Positions 11,401 through 24,420 of a DNA stretch of 64,000 nucleotides are shown piece after piece. Under the pieces are notes generated by a model. The model was given only the letters and a program-made list of their open reading frames with translations, searched no databases and had not been told where the DNA came from. Positions within the stretch are counted from its first letter, which is position 1. Each line of letters opens with the position of its first letter. The position numbers and the translations under genes are program-made. The stretch is from Geosiphon pyriformis (lineage: Eukaryota > Glomeromycota > Glomeromycetes > Archaeosporales > Geosiphonaceae): the NCBI GenBank assembly GCA_016748015.1, contig JAAOMT010000518.1:59478-123477 (forward strand), given 5' to 3'.

Positions 11401-13964
11401 TATTTTTATATTTTTTTAATAATTACTTTTGCTATTTGGAAAAAAAAAAATTTTTTCTTGCCTTTATAATTGTTTTATAAAAATTTAAATATTAAATTAT
11501 TGTAATAATATGCTTTTAAGCAAATTTTTAATAATAAATTTTAAGAATTTTATTTTAGCTAATACACAATTAATTACTAAAACTAATATATTAAGAATAT
11601 TAAACTAATATTTAATAACATATTATTTAACAATTAGAATATTTAATATAAACTAATTAATATATTCTTTGAAAAAAAATTATCTTATCTATTTAACAAT
11701 ATTCAAAATTACTTTGTAATTATTATAATATAATTTTAGCAAATAATTAATACTTATTCAAAAAATTATTAGACTTATTTTAAATTTATACTTCTTTTTT
11801 TAAAACTTTTTTTTAAAAATATTATAATATTTGTTTCAAAACTACTGTAAAGTTTTTTCTGTTGTTGGTCTAATAAGTTTATTTTTTGTTAACAACTTTT
11901 TTATATAGATTTTAATTTATCAAATTCTTAAAGTTACACAAAAATTATTAGAATCAAATATTTAATAGATTATATATTAAAGTCTTTATTATAACTATTT
12001 TAAAAAATTTTAAGTATATAATTCTTTTTAATAAAGTATACATCAAAAATAGCTAAAATAATATAATATAAATTATTAAAATTAATAATAAACTACTTAT
12101 TTTGATTAATAAATTTTAATATATTTTTTTAATAAATATTATAATACATAATTTTTATTTTGTAAAAAGTTTAAAAATAAATATTTTAGTTATAAAATAC
12201 TTATGTTTTTAAAATAAATTAAAGAAAAACAATAAATATTTTAAGAATAGTTAAAACATAATATAATGTTTTATTTAATTTTTTTAATTCTGGTTTATAT
12301 ATTATATCTTTTAATAAAAGAATTATAAATAAAATATCTATTTTATTCTTATTAATATGTTTTAATAGTTGGATATATTATTATAAATAGTTTAAATATA
12401 TACCACAGATTATATTAAGCAGTAATATTTTATGACAATATTTTGTATTAATTTAATTATTTTATTTTGTTATTTGATTGGAAAAAGATAACAAATTTTT
12501 GCTAAAGCAGTTTAATAAAGTAAAAACAATAATTAATTAATATTAATCTAATAATAAAAGTTTTTATGTATTTTTTTTAGCTTATTTAGCTTATAAGTAA
12601 ACAAATTTTTTCACAAAATCTGGTTTTTTTCTAAATATAAATAAGAATATTTTATTATAGTAGTATATATATAATATTCAAAAATATAAAAATATTGTTC
12701 ATATATTTATACTAACTTTTTAATTAATTTTTTTACTAAATTACTTTTAATATAAAAACTTTTTTTTTAATAAAACAAGCTTTTAATATCAAATAAAAAA
12801 GATCAAATTGTAATTTTTTGATAAAAATATGTAAAAACATCATATTTGTTTATCTAAAATTTAATCAAAAAAGACTTAAAAATAAATACATTTCAAAATA
12901 CAATAAATAAATTTTTTATTGTGTCAAAAATAGTAATATAGCAATATATATAATAAATTTTTTTTATACTCTTAGAAAAAAGTTTTTTGAGCTTACAAAA
13001 ATTTTATTTAAATTATTTAAAAAGAATTTTTTTTTAAAATATTGTTTATAAAAAAATAAATAAACTTTTATTAAGTTTATAGACAATTGCTAAAATTAAC
13101 TAAACAAATCTGACTTTCTTAGAATTAATTGTGGTTTTATATTAAATATTATTAAAGTCTAAAAGTACAAGTCAAAATTTGTATTAAAAAAAAGCTAATT
13201 AAATATATAATTATAAACTCTATTTTAATACATACTACTTTATCACTTTAATATTTAAAACAAACTCATAATAAAAAAAATTATATTAAAAAATTATTAT
13301 TTATATTATTTATTAATGTACATAGTTTTTTTTATTTTTATATCTTATTTAACTATTTATTTTTGTTTATTTTTATTTTTTTCGCTTTTTTTTCTAGTTT
13401 TTTTTTATTTTATTTATTTATTCTTTTGGTTTTTATTTATATTTTTTTTTCAGATTTTTCTTTAATTTTTCTAATCTATCTTTTTTTATTTTGTTTAAAC
13501 TTTTTTAGTTTTTCTATGTATTTTTTATAATAAGTCTTAACATATTTAAATTAATTTTTAATATTTTTATTTATTATAGTATTTTAAAAAGATATAATTT
13601 AATATATATTTGGTTTGTATTAATAATATTTTAGATTTTTTATTTATTAGTATAATTTTTTAATGTATTTATTAAAGTATATTTTTTTGTTAAATTTAAT
13701 TTTTATATTTTAACATTAAATAAAAATCGTTTTTTATTATAATAAAATAGACTTTAATATATTATAAATAAAATATTATAAAATATTTTTTTATTTAATA
13801 TGTAATCTAATTATTATATAATATAAAAAATAAACTAAATAACAAAAATTAAATATAGTTTACATATTTTTTATATACTATTATTAATTATTTATATATT
13901 TAGCAGTTTTATTAATATTTAACTTAATATTAATTTTCAAAAAACTATTAATTAAATATAAGTA
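8481..13964. other. AT desert, no gene recognised
   Basis: About 5.5 kb of extremely AT-rich DNA with homopolymers and TATA/ATTA repeats. No frame with recognisable protein character was found on either strand. From about 10.8 to 13.7 kb the plus strand becomes strongly T-rich (long T and TTTA runs, especially 13,320-13,520). It may be very old transposon sequence decayed beyond recognition; nothing supports a specific identity. Confidence 0.6.
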
Positions 13965-15945
13965 TTTTTTTTTTTTTTTATTCTATTTTATGAGTGAGAT
14001 CCAAACACTATCTAGTACTTTACATCAAGGAAATGATCTAAACTAGATATGAATCATGCATTTTCTATATGTGACCAGCCACTCAGACTAATTAGGACTA
14101 TACTAAGTGCCTATATGTACTGAGACTAAATTTCCAATACCTGAGAAAAATAAACAAGATTTATGAAATCCAAAGCCAATACCAATTGTCTAAGCTATAC
14201 CCAGCAACTTAATAACACCTGCAGAAAATACTACAAGCAGTCTTGAAACTGAAACTAAAGCTGAACCATTATGTAGTATTATTTCATTCTTCTCCATGCA
14301 GGTGTAATGTTTAGCATAGACCAATCAAATCTCATCTCTAAAAGCAAAACACAAGTTACACACAAATTCTACAATCTTTTAACCAGCTATTTTGGCACAT
14401 CCAAAGACAGACGTAGCTTCATGAAGCCATTCTTTAAAAACAAAGCTCTTACAAAGAGCTGTGCAAACCATAACATTTGAAGTACAGAAGAATAGTAACT
14501 GAGAAACACTAAAAGAAGAGATAGAAAGACCAGAAAGTGCACTCCAAGCAGCAGCATGAACATCCAACAGACAACAATGAACAGGAACATCAACCATACA
14601 AGAAAAAGCATAATCAGAAATCTTAATCTTACCACAATACAGACACAACACACTTGGATAGCATTTGTCATACAACCATTTCTGAACAGCAACCAACAAT
14701 TAATGGTATAAAGCTTTCATGAAATATGTGTAAATGCCAGCTGTAGATTTACTGGTAAAGCCAGCAGTCATGTACAAATCTGGATGTCATACCAATAACA
14801 AGCTAAGCCAATCACCATTTGAGTGCAGACTATTATCTAAGACCTTAGAACCTGAACTGACCTTTTAGCATGCATAAAGAATGGATTGAAAGACCTTACA
14901 AACAAAATATCTAGAATTACCAAAAACAATGTTTCCTTCAGCTAAATTATGACATTCCTTTACATAAGGAATAAAACGCCAGAGAAAGAGAGAAGCTGCA
15001 TCAGCATGTTCATTACCCATAATACCTGAATGACTTTTTACCTTGTGCCAGCTAACACTCAAACTCTTTTTCTTAATAATATTTACAATATGCTGATGTT
15101 CAACCCAACAGTAATTCTAAAAATCTAAACAAACTAGCCCTAATTCTGATTTGCATGCATTCAAGGCAGCCTGACTGTTCATAAAAACACTAACTGAACT
15201 ACTAGCAGAGACACACTCAAAAGCCAATGCAATGGCCTGCAACTCAGCAAAAGTAGAAGACATTAAACCAGAAATCTTAACCCCCAAACCCAAGCTTATA
15301 TCCTCAAAAAAAACCACTGTATCAGCTCTCATGTCAACATCCTCTAAGCCCCTCAGAGATCTATCCATATAGACAAAAAAACTGTCAGTTTTAAAACTTA
15401 GCAACTGATCATAAATCAGTCCAAACTTACTAGAATCCAAAATATCCAAAGGCTCAGCAATACTCACAGGAGAGAAACAGACTGAAGAAGAAGCAGCAAC
15501 ATCAAAAAAGTCAATAGAAAGTCTAAACCATTCAGGAATAAGGCCATGTGAGTTTAGTCTTTTTCAATACTTGAATGTCCTCCAACTAAAAACAGTACCA
15601 TTTTTACTGTGGAGTTGTTTAACAAAAACAATACCATATCTCCAAAAAGACGGAAAAAACTTAAAATAGTCAGCTTCACCAAAAACAAACAACATAAGAG
15701 TACCACCACAAAAACAGAAAAAATTGTTCACATGACCACCTAAAAACAGACCACATCCAAGAAAAATATGAACTATACCTGCTAAAAAATTATTAAAAGC
15801 ACTAACTTTTATATGAGCTAGAGATATCAATGGGTGGAGTGAACTCCAAGACATAATCTGCAAGTCATGAGACCTGTACAAAAACAAACAACCCAAAATT
15901 CTAACAAAGTTTGCAAAACACACAATGGAAGCATTTTTATTAAAA
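13965..15945 (-). mobile_element. LINE-B, 5'-truncated non-LTR retrotransposon
   Basis: A minus-strand LINE 3' fragment. Homology to LINE-A begins abruptly at about 15945 (ASIVCFANFVRILG) and runs to a shared 3' UTR (the GAGTGAGATCCAAACACT block at 13991-14008). It ends in a poly(A) tail, seen as the T-run 13965-13979 on the plus strand. An abrupt 5' truncation with an intact 3' end and A-tail is the hallmark of target-primed reverse transcription. I could not identify a target-site duplication. Confidence 0.85.
14103..15945 (-). pseudogene. LINE-B ORF2 C-terminus: RNase H and zinc-like tail
   Basis: One uninterrupted frame (only nonsense codons, no frameshift) encodes the part of ORF2 after the RT. 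It starts with a conserved linker (LFLYRSHDLQ, FNNFLAGIVHIF). The RNase H-like domain follows at about 15467-14990, with FVYMDRSL for the first Asp, FAELQAIALAFE for the Glu, FMNSQAAL where the third carboxylate Asp is now Asn, and WHKVKSHSGIMGNEHAD for the His/Asp end. The C-terminal CLYCGKIKISDYAFSC motif lies near 14640-14590, and the final stop at 14105-14103 follows SVHIGT. The third catalytic Asp is lost and internal stops are present, so it is inactive. Confidence 0.8.
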
Positions 15946-17540
15946 ATATTATTAAGACTATAATTATTTATATGTTTAATTTTAATGCTAATTTTAGTTT
16001 TAATTTTAACTAATTTTTTGTTAATTTTATTTAATAATTTATCAAAAATAAATATCTTATTTAGAATAATAGCAATTATATTTTTAAGTTTTTTATGTAA
16101 AACAAAAAATGTGTTTAACAAAATAATAGCCAAAATAACCAAAAAACTAATTGGTTTAACAACAAACTTAATTAAAATATTCAAATTAAAAACTTAAAAT
16201 TTCAAAAAAACCAGTTAAAAATTGAATATAAAACAAATAACAAAAGTAATTAAAAGTACAACAATAATAAAAACCAAAAAAATTAATATATAATTTTATA
16301 TTAACAAAAAATAAATTAAAAATTTTAAAACTATTAATAGACTTAAAAAAAAAGTAAAAACACTTTATAATTTAAAAATAAATAATTTAAACTTTAATAT
16401 TTATAGAAATATTAATATTTAAAAGTTTTTTACCAAATATAATATTTATATAAAATACTAATTTTCAAAACAACTAAACTTAAAATCTTTAAAATTTCAA
16501 AAATCATAATAATAAAACATTAATAATAATAAAAATTAGAAAAATAAAAGATAAAACATATATAATTACTAACATAAAAAATTAAATTACTAATTTTAAA
16601 AACAGTATAATTTAAAAAAAAATTCACTAATTTGATTTTAAAGTAATAATTTTTTTTAATTAAACAAAAAAAAATTTTTAATATTGTTTTTTTAACTAAT
16701 ATAAACCAATTAATAAAAACAACAATAACAAAAAAAGAGTTTTTAAAATAAATAATAATATATTATCATAAATTAACAAATTTTAACTTAATTAAAGTAA
16801 TAACACCAAAAACATTTTTAATATTATCAATAAATATATTATAAAATATATTATAAAAAATAATAAAAATAAAAAACTTTGTAATTTTAAACATAATAAA
16901 AAAAAATTTTAATAAAAAATTTAATAATAGTAATCAAAGAAATTTTAAAAGCAAGATTTATATAAAACAATTTAATATTGTTTTTTAAAACTGATTTAAG
17001 TTTAATAAAACCAAATAGCAAATTAAACAAAAACTTAATAAAAACTAATTGGTTAAAAATACATTTAAAAATATATTTTGTTTTGTTTTTAAGACTGGTA
17101 ATAATTTACCAAAAAATATTATATTTAATAATATAACTAATAATTAATCTTAATTTATTTTGAAAGATATACTATTATTATTATTTTTTATATTAAAAAA
17201 AAAGTTAATTGTTATTAAAAATATTTTATTTAAAATTCTATTTAAAATCACAAAGAAATTTGTTATAACAATAACAAATATGAATAATTACTGTTATTTT
17301 TTGGATTTTTTGCTTATTTGTAAAAAAAATAAAAATAGTAATAATAATAATAAAAACCAAAAAAATCAACTTGTTAATTGGCTTATTATTAAAAACAATA
17401 CTAAAATTTATCTTAATGTATTTTTTGAAAAAAACTTTAACTGAAAAAACTACTAACTTAAAATAAGAAAAATATTTTAAAAATTATTAAAAATAACTTT
17501 TTACTATTAATATATTTATAGGAATAAAATATTTATTTTA
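15946..17540. other. AT-rich spacer between two LINEs
   Basis: Extremely AT-rich. Open stretches at 15985-16197 and 17160-17444 are Lys/Asn/Ile/Phe-rich and look like chance frames in A/T sequence. LINE-B homology does not extend into this block, so it is probably the pre-existing AT-rich target. Confidence 0.55.
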
Positions 17541-17681
17541 TTATTATTATTTTTTTTATTTTATTTTAATAAGTGAGATTCAAATACTGCCTAGTACTAT
17601 ATATTATACAATTAATTTAAACTAAATATGAATTATATATTTTTTACATATAACCAGCTACTTAAGCCAATCAAAACAACA

Positions 17682-19690
17682 TTAAACCCTTATATAAATG
17701 GAGAATGGGTTTCTAATACCTGAAAAAAATAAACAAGAATAACAAAAACCAAAACCAATACTAAATGTCTCAGCAATACCTAGTAATTTGACTACATTAG
17801 TAGAAAGCATTGAAAACAGCCCAGAAACTGAAACCAAAGCCAAACCATCAATTGGTATTAGTCTATTTTTTTCTATAAAAGCACAATGTTTAGTATAAAC
17901 CAACCAAACTTTATCTTTAAAAGCAAGACAAAATTTATGTACAAAGTTCACAATCTTCTGAACTGCAATTTCAGAATTTCCAAAGACATAAGTAGTCTCT
18001 TGGATCCAAGTTTTGAATACAAATTCCTTGCAAAAAGCCATAAATACTGCCACATTTGTCACACAAGAAAATAATAATTAAGACACAGAGAAAAAAAAGA
18101 GAAAAAGACCAGAAAGTACACCTCAAACAGCCACATGGGCATCCAATAATCAATAGCATACAGAATTATCAACTACACAAAAAAAAGCATGGTTCAGAAC
18201 CTCAATATCACCATAATACAAACACAATACACTGGAATAACATCTGTTATATAAGTGCTTTTAAACAGCAATAGGCAACTAATAATACAAAGTTTTTATA
18301 AAATATGTATAGACACTAGCAATAGACATATTAGTAAAGCCAGCAGCCATGTACAAGTTGGAGTGCCACACCAAAAATAAACCATGCCAATCAATGTCTA
18401 AAAGCAAATTAACACTCAAAACTTTAGAACCTAAACCAACTTCCCAGCATGCACAATAAACTGCTCAAAAAACTCTATAAACAAAATGTTTAGAACTGCC
18501 AAAAATAATACTATTTTCAGCTATAATAAAACATTTGTCTACCTGAGAAGGATAGTACCAATAAAAAAAAGAAACAGTGTTAGCCAATGTATTAGCACAT
18601 TTATTATCTAACACTCTCAAATGACTTTTTATCTTATGTTAGCTAACATTCAAATTTTTTTTCTTAATGACATTCACAATATGCTGATGCTTAACCCAAC
18701 ACTGATTTTAAAAATCTGGACACACCAGATTTAATTCCAACTTACATGTATCTAAGGCAGTCTAATTGTCTGTAAACAGGCAAACTGAGCTTAGAAAGGG
18801 AACACATTCAAGAGCCAAAGCAATTGTCTATATCTCTGCCAAAGTTAATAACATTAGATCAAATACTCTGACTCTTAAACCCAAGCCAATATCTTCAAAA
18901 AAAACTGTTGTATCTGCTCTTATGTTAGTGCTTTTCAAGTTCTTTAGAGATCTATCTGTATAGACAGAAAGGCTGTCAGCTGTGACATTTAACAAATAAT
19001 TTTGAACAAGCCCAAACTCATGAGATTCTAAAACATTCAATGATTCAAAAACATTTGAAAAAAAATAGACAGAAGAAGAAGCTACTCCATTCAGGAAATC
19101 AACAGAAAGCATAAACCAGATAGGAACTGGGCCATGCAGGTCTAACCTTTTTTAATGTTTAAAAGTTTTCTAATTAAAAACAGCACCTTTATAATTGCAA
19201 AGCTGCTTCACAAAAGCAATGTTATATTGCCAAAATGAAGGAGAAAATCCAAAGAAATTAAACTTGTTAAGCACTTTAGATATGGAAGTATCACTCCAGA
19301 AATAGAAATCATTGCTCATTAGACCACCCAGGAACAAATTGTGCTTATAAAAAATGCAAACCACACTAGCCAAGAAGTTATTAGATAGATTGATCCTGAT
19401 GCAAACTAGAGAACACAAAGGATACACCAGATGCCAATTCAGAGCTTGCAAGTCATGGGACTTGTATGAAAACAAATAACCCAATATCTCTTCAAAGTTG
19501 CAAAACACATAACAGAAGCCAACTTGCCCTTGGTCTGAACTTGCTCAAAAGTTTTAAGACCATATAAAGAAAGATAATAGAATATGTCACTAGAAAAATT
19601 AAGAGACAAACCAGCTTTTAACTTAAGGCCTTTGCAAATTAAAGCATCTTACTTATTGCATATATTAACTAACATGAAGCTAAATTAAGT
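17682..19690 (-). pseudogene. LINE-A ORF2, RNase H and C-terminal Cys-rich tail
   Basis: A frameshift near 19,600 moves the frame, after which FCNFEEILGYLFSYKSHDLQ matches the linker of LINE-B. The RNase H-like domain (about 19,000-18,600) shows LSVYTDRSLKNL (first Asp kept), LAEI with the Glu region, LFTDN, and SHLRVLDNKCAN at the His end. The tail has LCLYYGDIEVLNHAFFC, where LINE-B has CLYCG, so one Cys is now Tyr. It continues AETFSIGFGFCYSCLFFSGI to the final stop at 17684-17682. Many TAA/TAG/TGA codons interrupt it. Confidence 0.75.
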
Positions 19691-20959
19691 CTAATACTCA
19701 ACAATAGGATAGAGAACTGTTAACACCAAATAAAAAAACTGCTTATTTGAAATGGCCTTCTTTAGAACAAAATTGGAAAAGAACTGGACATTTGAATATG
19801 CTTTGGTTAAGCTAGGCTTGAACAATCCCTTAGTAGATAAAAAAATACCCAGGTAATGATAGAACTTTCCCTTTTTGGTAATAAAAATAGACAAACTACT
19901 GATTGACAGAAAAGGACTTGTAACTTTGTAATTAATAGGAACAGCTACAGTTTTGTCATTATTAATTGAAATGTCATTAATTTGAAAAAATTCACTAGCA
20001 ATATTAAGAATATACTGCATAATACTTTGACTGCTGCCAACTCAGATAGTATTGTCAATGAAAGCACCAGCAGTAAAAAAAAAAGACAACTCAGCTTGAG
20101 ACTTAGCATGACCAGTCTTGGAAATAAAATAAAAATTCAACCTATATCCATACACACTTTCCTGTCTTTTAACTTTACACAAAAGAGGATCATAGAATAT
20201 GTGCCACAAAAGAGGTGAAAAAATCTTTCTTTGATCCAAGTTATCATGCATCTGATATTCATTTGTCAGACCAAAATTAGTCATAACTCTGTTGACACAA
20301 TCATCATAAATACTACTAAAAAATTGAATGAACTTGCTACACATTTTTATTCTAACCAGGCTCTTTCTCAAATGCTTCCCTTCAACAAAATCATATGCCT
20401 TCCATATATTTTGCAGAACCAACCAAAGTTCATGATTTTTTTTCAAAACATCCTCAATTATTGATCCAACAGCAAAAATAAGAGACTGCATTGTCATACT
20501 CTTCAGAACTAAAAAGTTATCTTCATAAAAAGCATCAAATGTACTACATACCAATAAAATCCTATTAGAAAGAATCTTGAAAAGAATCTTGCAAGCTGTT
20601 TCAATTAAAGCTATAGGTTAAGTATTCATAAGAACATTTTTCTATTTATATGGTTTGGGAATTATTAAGACCCAAGCCTCTTTCTAAGAATCAGACATCC
20701 TTTCACTAGACAAACAGGAGTTTAAAAGCACCAAAAGCATATCCAAAACTAATTTGTTGCAATGTTTTCAAAGTTCATTTGAGATGTCCAAAAAACCAGC
20801 AGCCTTGCCATCAATTAGATTGAAAATCATGTCAAAAAATTCATCAAATTCAACTGAACACATTATGCCAGAAAAAGCCTTATCAAAAACATATTCCAAA
20901 GATTGATACTGACAGTACCACTCATCAAAGATATTAGAAACTGCTTTATGCTTCTGAGT
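19691..20959 (-). pseudogene. LINE-A ORF2, reverse transcriptase domain
   Basis: Same frame as the endonuclease. RT motifs in order: SLIFAVGSIIEDVL and LWLVLQNIWKAYDFV (motif A region, about 20,480-20,400, usually D..KAYDS), FGLTNEYQMHDNLDQRKIF and SPLLWHIFYDPLL (motif B, about 20,270-20,180). Motif C, AGAFIDNTI at about 20,050, carries FIDN instead of FxDD. Next are ISINNDKTVAVPI and YHYLGIFLSTKGL (motifs D/E region) to a stop at 19691. The second Asp of the catalytic pair is replaced by Asn, a G-to-A change, so polymerase activity is lost. Upstream, 20,560-20,950 carries the less conserved N-terminal RT portion with stops. Confidence 0.82.
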
Positions 20960-22366
20960 TTATTCCTTCATAATCACATCTACCTTAATTTTAACCATGT
21001 CAGGCTCCAGAATAATCTTATCATCAACAACTAAATAGTCTAACACTATTTTGTAGAAAGGATGCTCCAGCACACTTCTAATAGTATGATCTTTGTTTAC
21101 CTCAAAACTTTCTATCCTCTTATCAATAGCAGATCTAATATTAGATTCTTCTACTCTTAAAGATTTAGCAAGCTTAAAGACATAATAAGACTTTTTTACA
21201 CTAAAGAAAACAAAATGTATATGATCTAATTTCACATCAGAATTCACAAGATCCTAAATAACCAAAGTCTTGACATTGTTCAAAAAATTTCAGCATTTCA
21301 TAAAGAAAGCAAACCTGTCAGTACTTTTCTTATGAGAAGCTTTGACAATTTTCAAAACCAAAAGTTTTAGCTTATGAAACTTAAATGATTCCTTGGTAAA
21401 AACACCATCAAAGCCCTTGAATCATCTCTTTTTGAACATTTTATTTGCTAAAAGAGTCATTATCTTGTAAATAACATCCCACATTGCATCCAAATCTGAA
21501 AACTCCTCAGAAGTAATAAACACATCAGAAAACATCACAGCATTAGCCACAGTGGCATCCTTAAATTTATTCTATTTTGTATCATCAGCATCCTTAAAAT
21601 CAAACTTTCAATAATCTTTATTAACTTGCTTGCAAAGAGAATTGAAACGTGCATCCAACAACTCACCCAAACCCAAAAACACAAAAACGACTCAATAATT
21701 AGTGTTAAAGTGGTCACTGACCTCCAAAACATTATAACACACTACTGGATTAACCAAATTCAAAAAAACAAACACATAATCAATTGTTTTTTTAACACTT
21801 CTTGAATTTTTTTACATAGAATTTTCTACAACCAAACTTCCTAACAAAGAATTAACCAAATCCAAATCAAGGCATTTTTTGAAACTGGCACACTTATAAG
21901 AACCATCTTTATTGAAATTGCTGTCCAAAACAATAAAAGAAGATTCATTTACAGTTTTTGCAATTAGAAAGTTGATTTCACAAGCTTAAAAAAAATAAAC
22001 TACTAAAGAGGCACCAGCATATAGACCCAAAATTGAAACAAAAAGCTTATTTTTAAAAAGCAACTTAACAAAAAGAAGCCAGCCAGGCATCTCAGAAATT
22101 TTACACATATGACAAGCCAGAAAAATGTCTATAATAATAGTAACACCAGAACCCAAGTAACTAGAGTCCAAACCAGAAGTAAAAACACAAACACCATCAA
22201 ATTTATTAGCAATCTATGGACAGATTTTATTTTTTAACTTAGTTTTAGTAATAATTAAAATTAAATTGTCCATATTCTTATGTCAATGAACAATATTTAC
22301 CTGCTTTACAGGATTGTTTATACCCCGAACATTGCATGTAGCAATTTTTCAAACCAAACTATTCAT
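20960..22366 (-). pseudogene. LINE-A ORF2, endonuclease and linker part
   Basis: ORF2 begins at ATG 22366-22364, overlapping the ORF1 stop. The N-terminus ATCNVRGINNPVKQ is the first APE-endonuclease motif (Asn retained). The metal-binding Glu motif reads TKTKL where TETKL is expected. It continues with SILGLYAGAS, then FIVLDSNFNKDG in place of the usual GDFN, then KTIDYVFVF and SDHFNTNY near 21,690. The following linker (LAKSLRVEESNIRSAIDKRI, EPDMVKIKVDVIMKE) leads to the RT. Frame 1 is kept throughout; all interruptions are stop codons. The endonuclease nicks target DNA in this class; with Glu and Asp positions changed it is inferred to be dead. Confidence 0.75.
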
Positions 22367-24299
22367 TGAAATAAAAAGAGAACTAATGAACTCAAACCAG
22401 AACACAAATAATCCAACTTTGTCAAAACTAAATTAATTGATACTTCTAAAGCTATTATTTTTAACTTTAAACCACCCACCTTAGTAGTTAGAATCTTGGA
22501 ACTACAAGAGCTAAAATCAACAATCACATTAAAACCAACAAAAAAAAGAGGGGTAGATAACACTAACACACTATCTAAAGCCATATTTGAATCCAAATTA
22601 GGAGCCAAAGAAACAGAAGCAACTGGAGGGAGAGCATAAGAAGATGTAGTCAAAAACACCAATTTAACAAAGCTCAATTTCTTTACAAAAACAGAAACTT
22701 GATTAGCCAAAAGCTCTATAGAATGTTCTAAGACTGCCATATGCTCACTTAAGCCAAAAACAAAAGGAGAAGCAGAAACCAAAGAAGAGGACACCATACC
22801 CAAAGGTGAACTAACACCAGACAAAAATAATAAAACCATTTAAGATAGAAAGCCACCAGCAATTTGAGTCCAAGTTTTACCACCAAATGAGACAAAACAC
22901 ACAATAAGAGCCTGCTTTTTCTTATATATGTTGGCCAAACAAGCCTAATTCTAAAAAATTATCATATGTCTACCACAACCACCAGAATTTCTATTCTTCA
23001 AACAATTAACAGAAACATGGCCAAACTGTTTACATTGGGCACAACAGGCTAAAAAAAACCCAGTCCAATGCAAATTTACATTCTTAAAAACTAGAATAAA
23101 ACCAATAGCAGTCAATCTGGATGTCTTACTATCAAAACACACTATAACATATCTATTATGCACATATGAATTTGGATTACAACCAATAATACAAGTTTTC
23201 TCACCATAAGAAACCAACAAATCAGTTAGGTCATGAGCAGTAATGCCAACTGAAAATGTGTACAACAAGGCCTGATGCTGATCTCTAAATATCCATGTTT
23301 GTTTGTTACTAATAGCTTTTGTCATGCAAACAGAATCTTTTCTCATAAAAACAGACCATTTAGCTATGACCAAATCAGCTATGTCAAATAATTCATATTT
23401 TATCAAAGCCTTTTGTCATAAACCAATCAATTGTAATCTAATTGAAACAACCTTGCCAAATTTGAAAAAGACTAATTCCACAGCTGATTTGGAAAGATCT
23501 ACTGGAATCTTCTTAATGATTATTTTCTGATTTAAATAACTATTTACCTTTTTAAGATTATTATTAACCATAATTTTCTCACAGATTGCCAACTCTCTTG
23601 TCTTATTCATACTAAATTCAAAAGTAAATAAAGCTCTGATAATTCCTGGGAATTTTGAGAGAGTTGACACTTCTCCAAAACCATCAATTTAATAAAAAAT
23701 TTTTTTGATTGAAATCAACTTATTACTAATATTTTTTCTAGACACAGCAGCTAAATCCATGTCTAATGTAAACAATTTAACTGGTTCGAAGCTTTGCCTT
23801 TTCATGACATGTGATTTGACAGACAGCAGTTGATTGGAGCCATTAAACTTAGAAGAAAGAAGTCCTAGAAAATTACTATTGTTGCTCATATTACTGAACA
23901 AAGATGCTTTTGATAGATGGCTTAATACATAAGTCCATGTCTAAGTTTTTGTGGAGTAGTCTCATCCATATTTTTATTACTGACAAAATTGTCTGAATCT
24001 GTGTAACTTGTTTCTTCTACAATCATGTTTTTCATATTCTTTAAATCAAAAAAACCATTAATATTACTCTCAATGCTGCCAACTTCACTTTTTGAAGACA
24101 CCACAAGTTTGTTATCAGTGCTATCAATATTTACTAAGCTTAACAGTCCAGCAGATAAGTCAACAATGCCATTAGCAACAGATTTTTTAGGCTTCTTATA
24201 AGATGCTTTACAGGAGTAAATATTGTCTATACATTTCTTTTTAACACTTAATTGGGTCCTCAAACCAGTCAAACCAGAACCAGATATATCAGCAACCAT
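22363..24299 (-). pseudogene. LINE-A ORF1 (gag-like nucleic-acid-binding protein)
   Basis: It starts at ATG 24299 (MVADISGSGLTGLRTQLSVK). A low-complexity Ser/Thr/Lys N-terminus is followed, after a frameshift near 23,910, by a single frame to the TGA at 22365-22363. An RRM-like segment occupies about 23,560-23,100 (IKKIPVDLSKSAVELVFFKF...GKVVSIRLQLIGL). It is followed by a CCHC knuckle CAQCKQFGHVSVNC at about 23,045-23,000 (Cx2Cx4Hx4C). The tail at 22839-22363 is Ser/Leu-rich with a possible coiled-coil (VGGLKLKIIALEVSINLVLT). The ORF1 product of LINEs coats the element RNA and is needed for retrotransposition. Breaks: stops at 23,689, 23,416 and 22,951. Its stop overlaps the ORF2 start as ATGA. 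Confidence 0.8.
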
Positions 24300-24420
24300 G
24301 TTTGCTGGTTCTATTACAACAAAATTAAGTGTGTTTGAAGAAATAATTGATAAAACAAAGGAAAAAAAAGAGGAAAAAAAAAGCTAAAACTTCAAAATTC
24401 TTTTATTTGCTCTTATTATG

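Larger units (their letters stand above)
17541..24420 (-). mobile_element. LINE-A, near full-length two-ORF non-LTR retrotransposon
   Basis: On the minus strand, in order: a short 5' leader, ORF1 (gag-like with CCHC knuckle), ORF2 (apurinic-type endonuclease, RT, RNase H, Cys-rich tail), a roughly 120-nt 3' UTR homologous to LINE-B, and an A-rich tail (17541-17575). The order is that of L1/I-like LINEs carrying RNase H. ORF1 has one frameshift (about 23,910) and ORF2 one (about 19,600); the other breaks are nonsense codons. It is inactive (RT catalytic Asp lost). Its 5' end is placed by the start of gene-like composition, within about 50 bases. Confidence 0.85.

Noticed and set aside
8481-13964. 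Mitochondrial insertion or centromere
   Set aside because: No mitochondrial gene or tRNA motif was found and there is no regular satellite unit; AT content alone does not support either.
17160-17444. 94-codon plus-strand ORF
   Set aside because: Lys/Asn/Ile/Phe-rich translation of A/T sequence with no motif; expected by chance at this composition.
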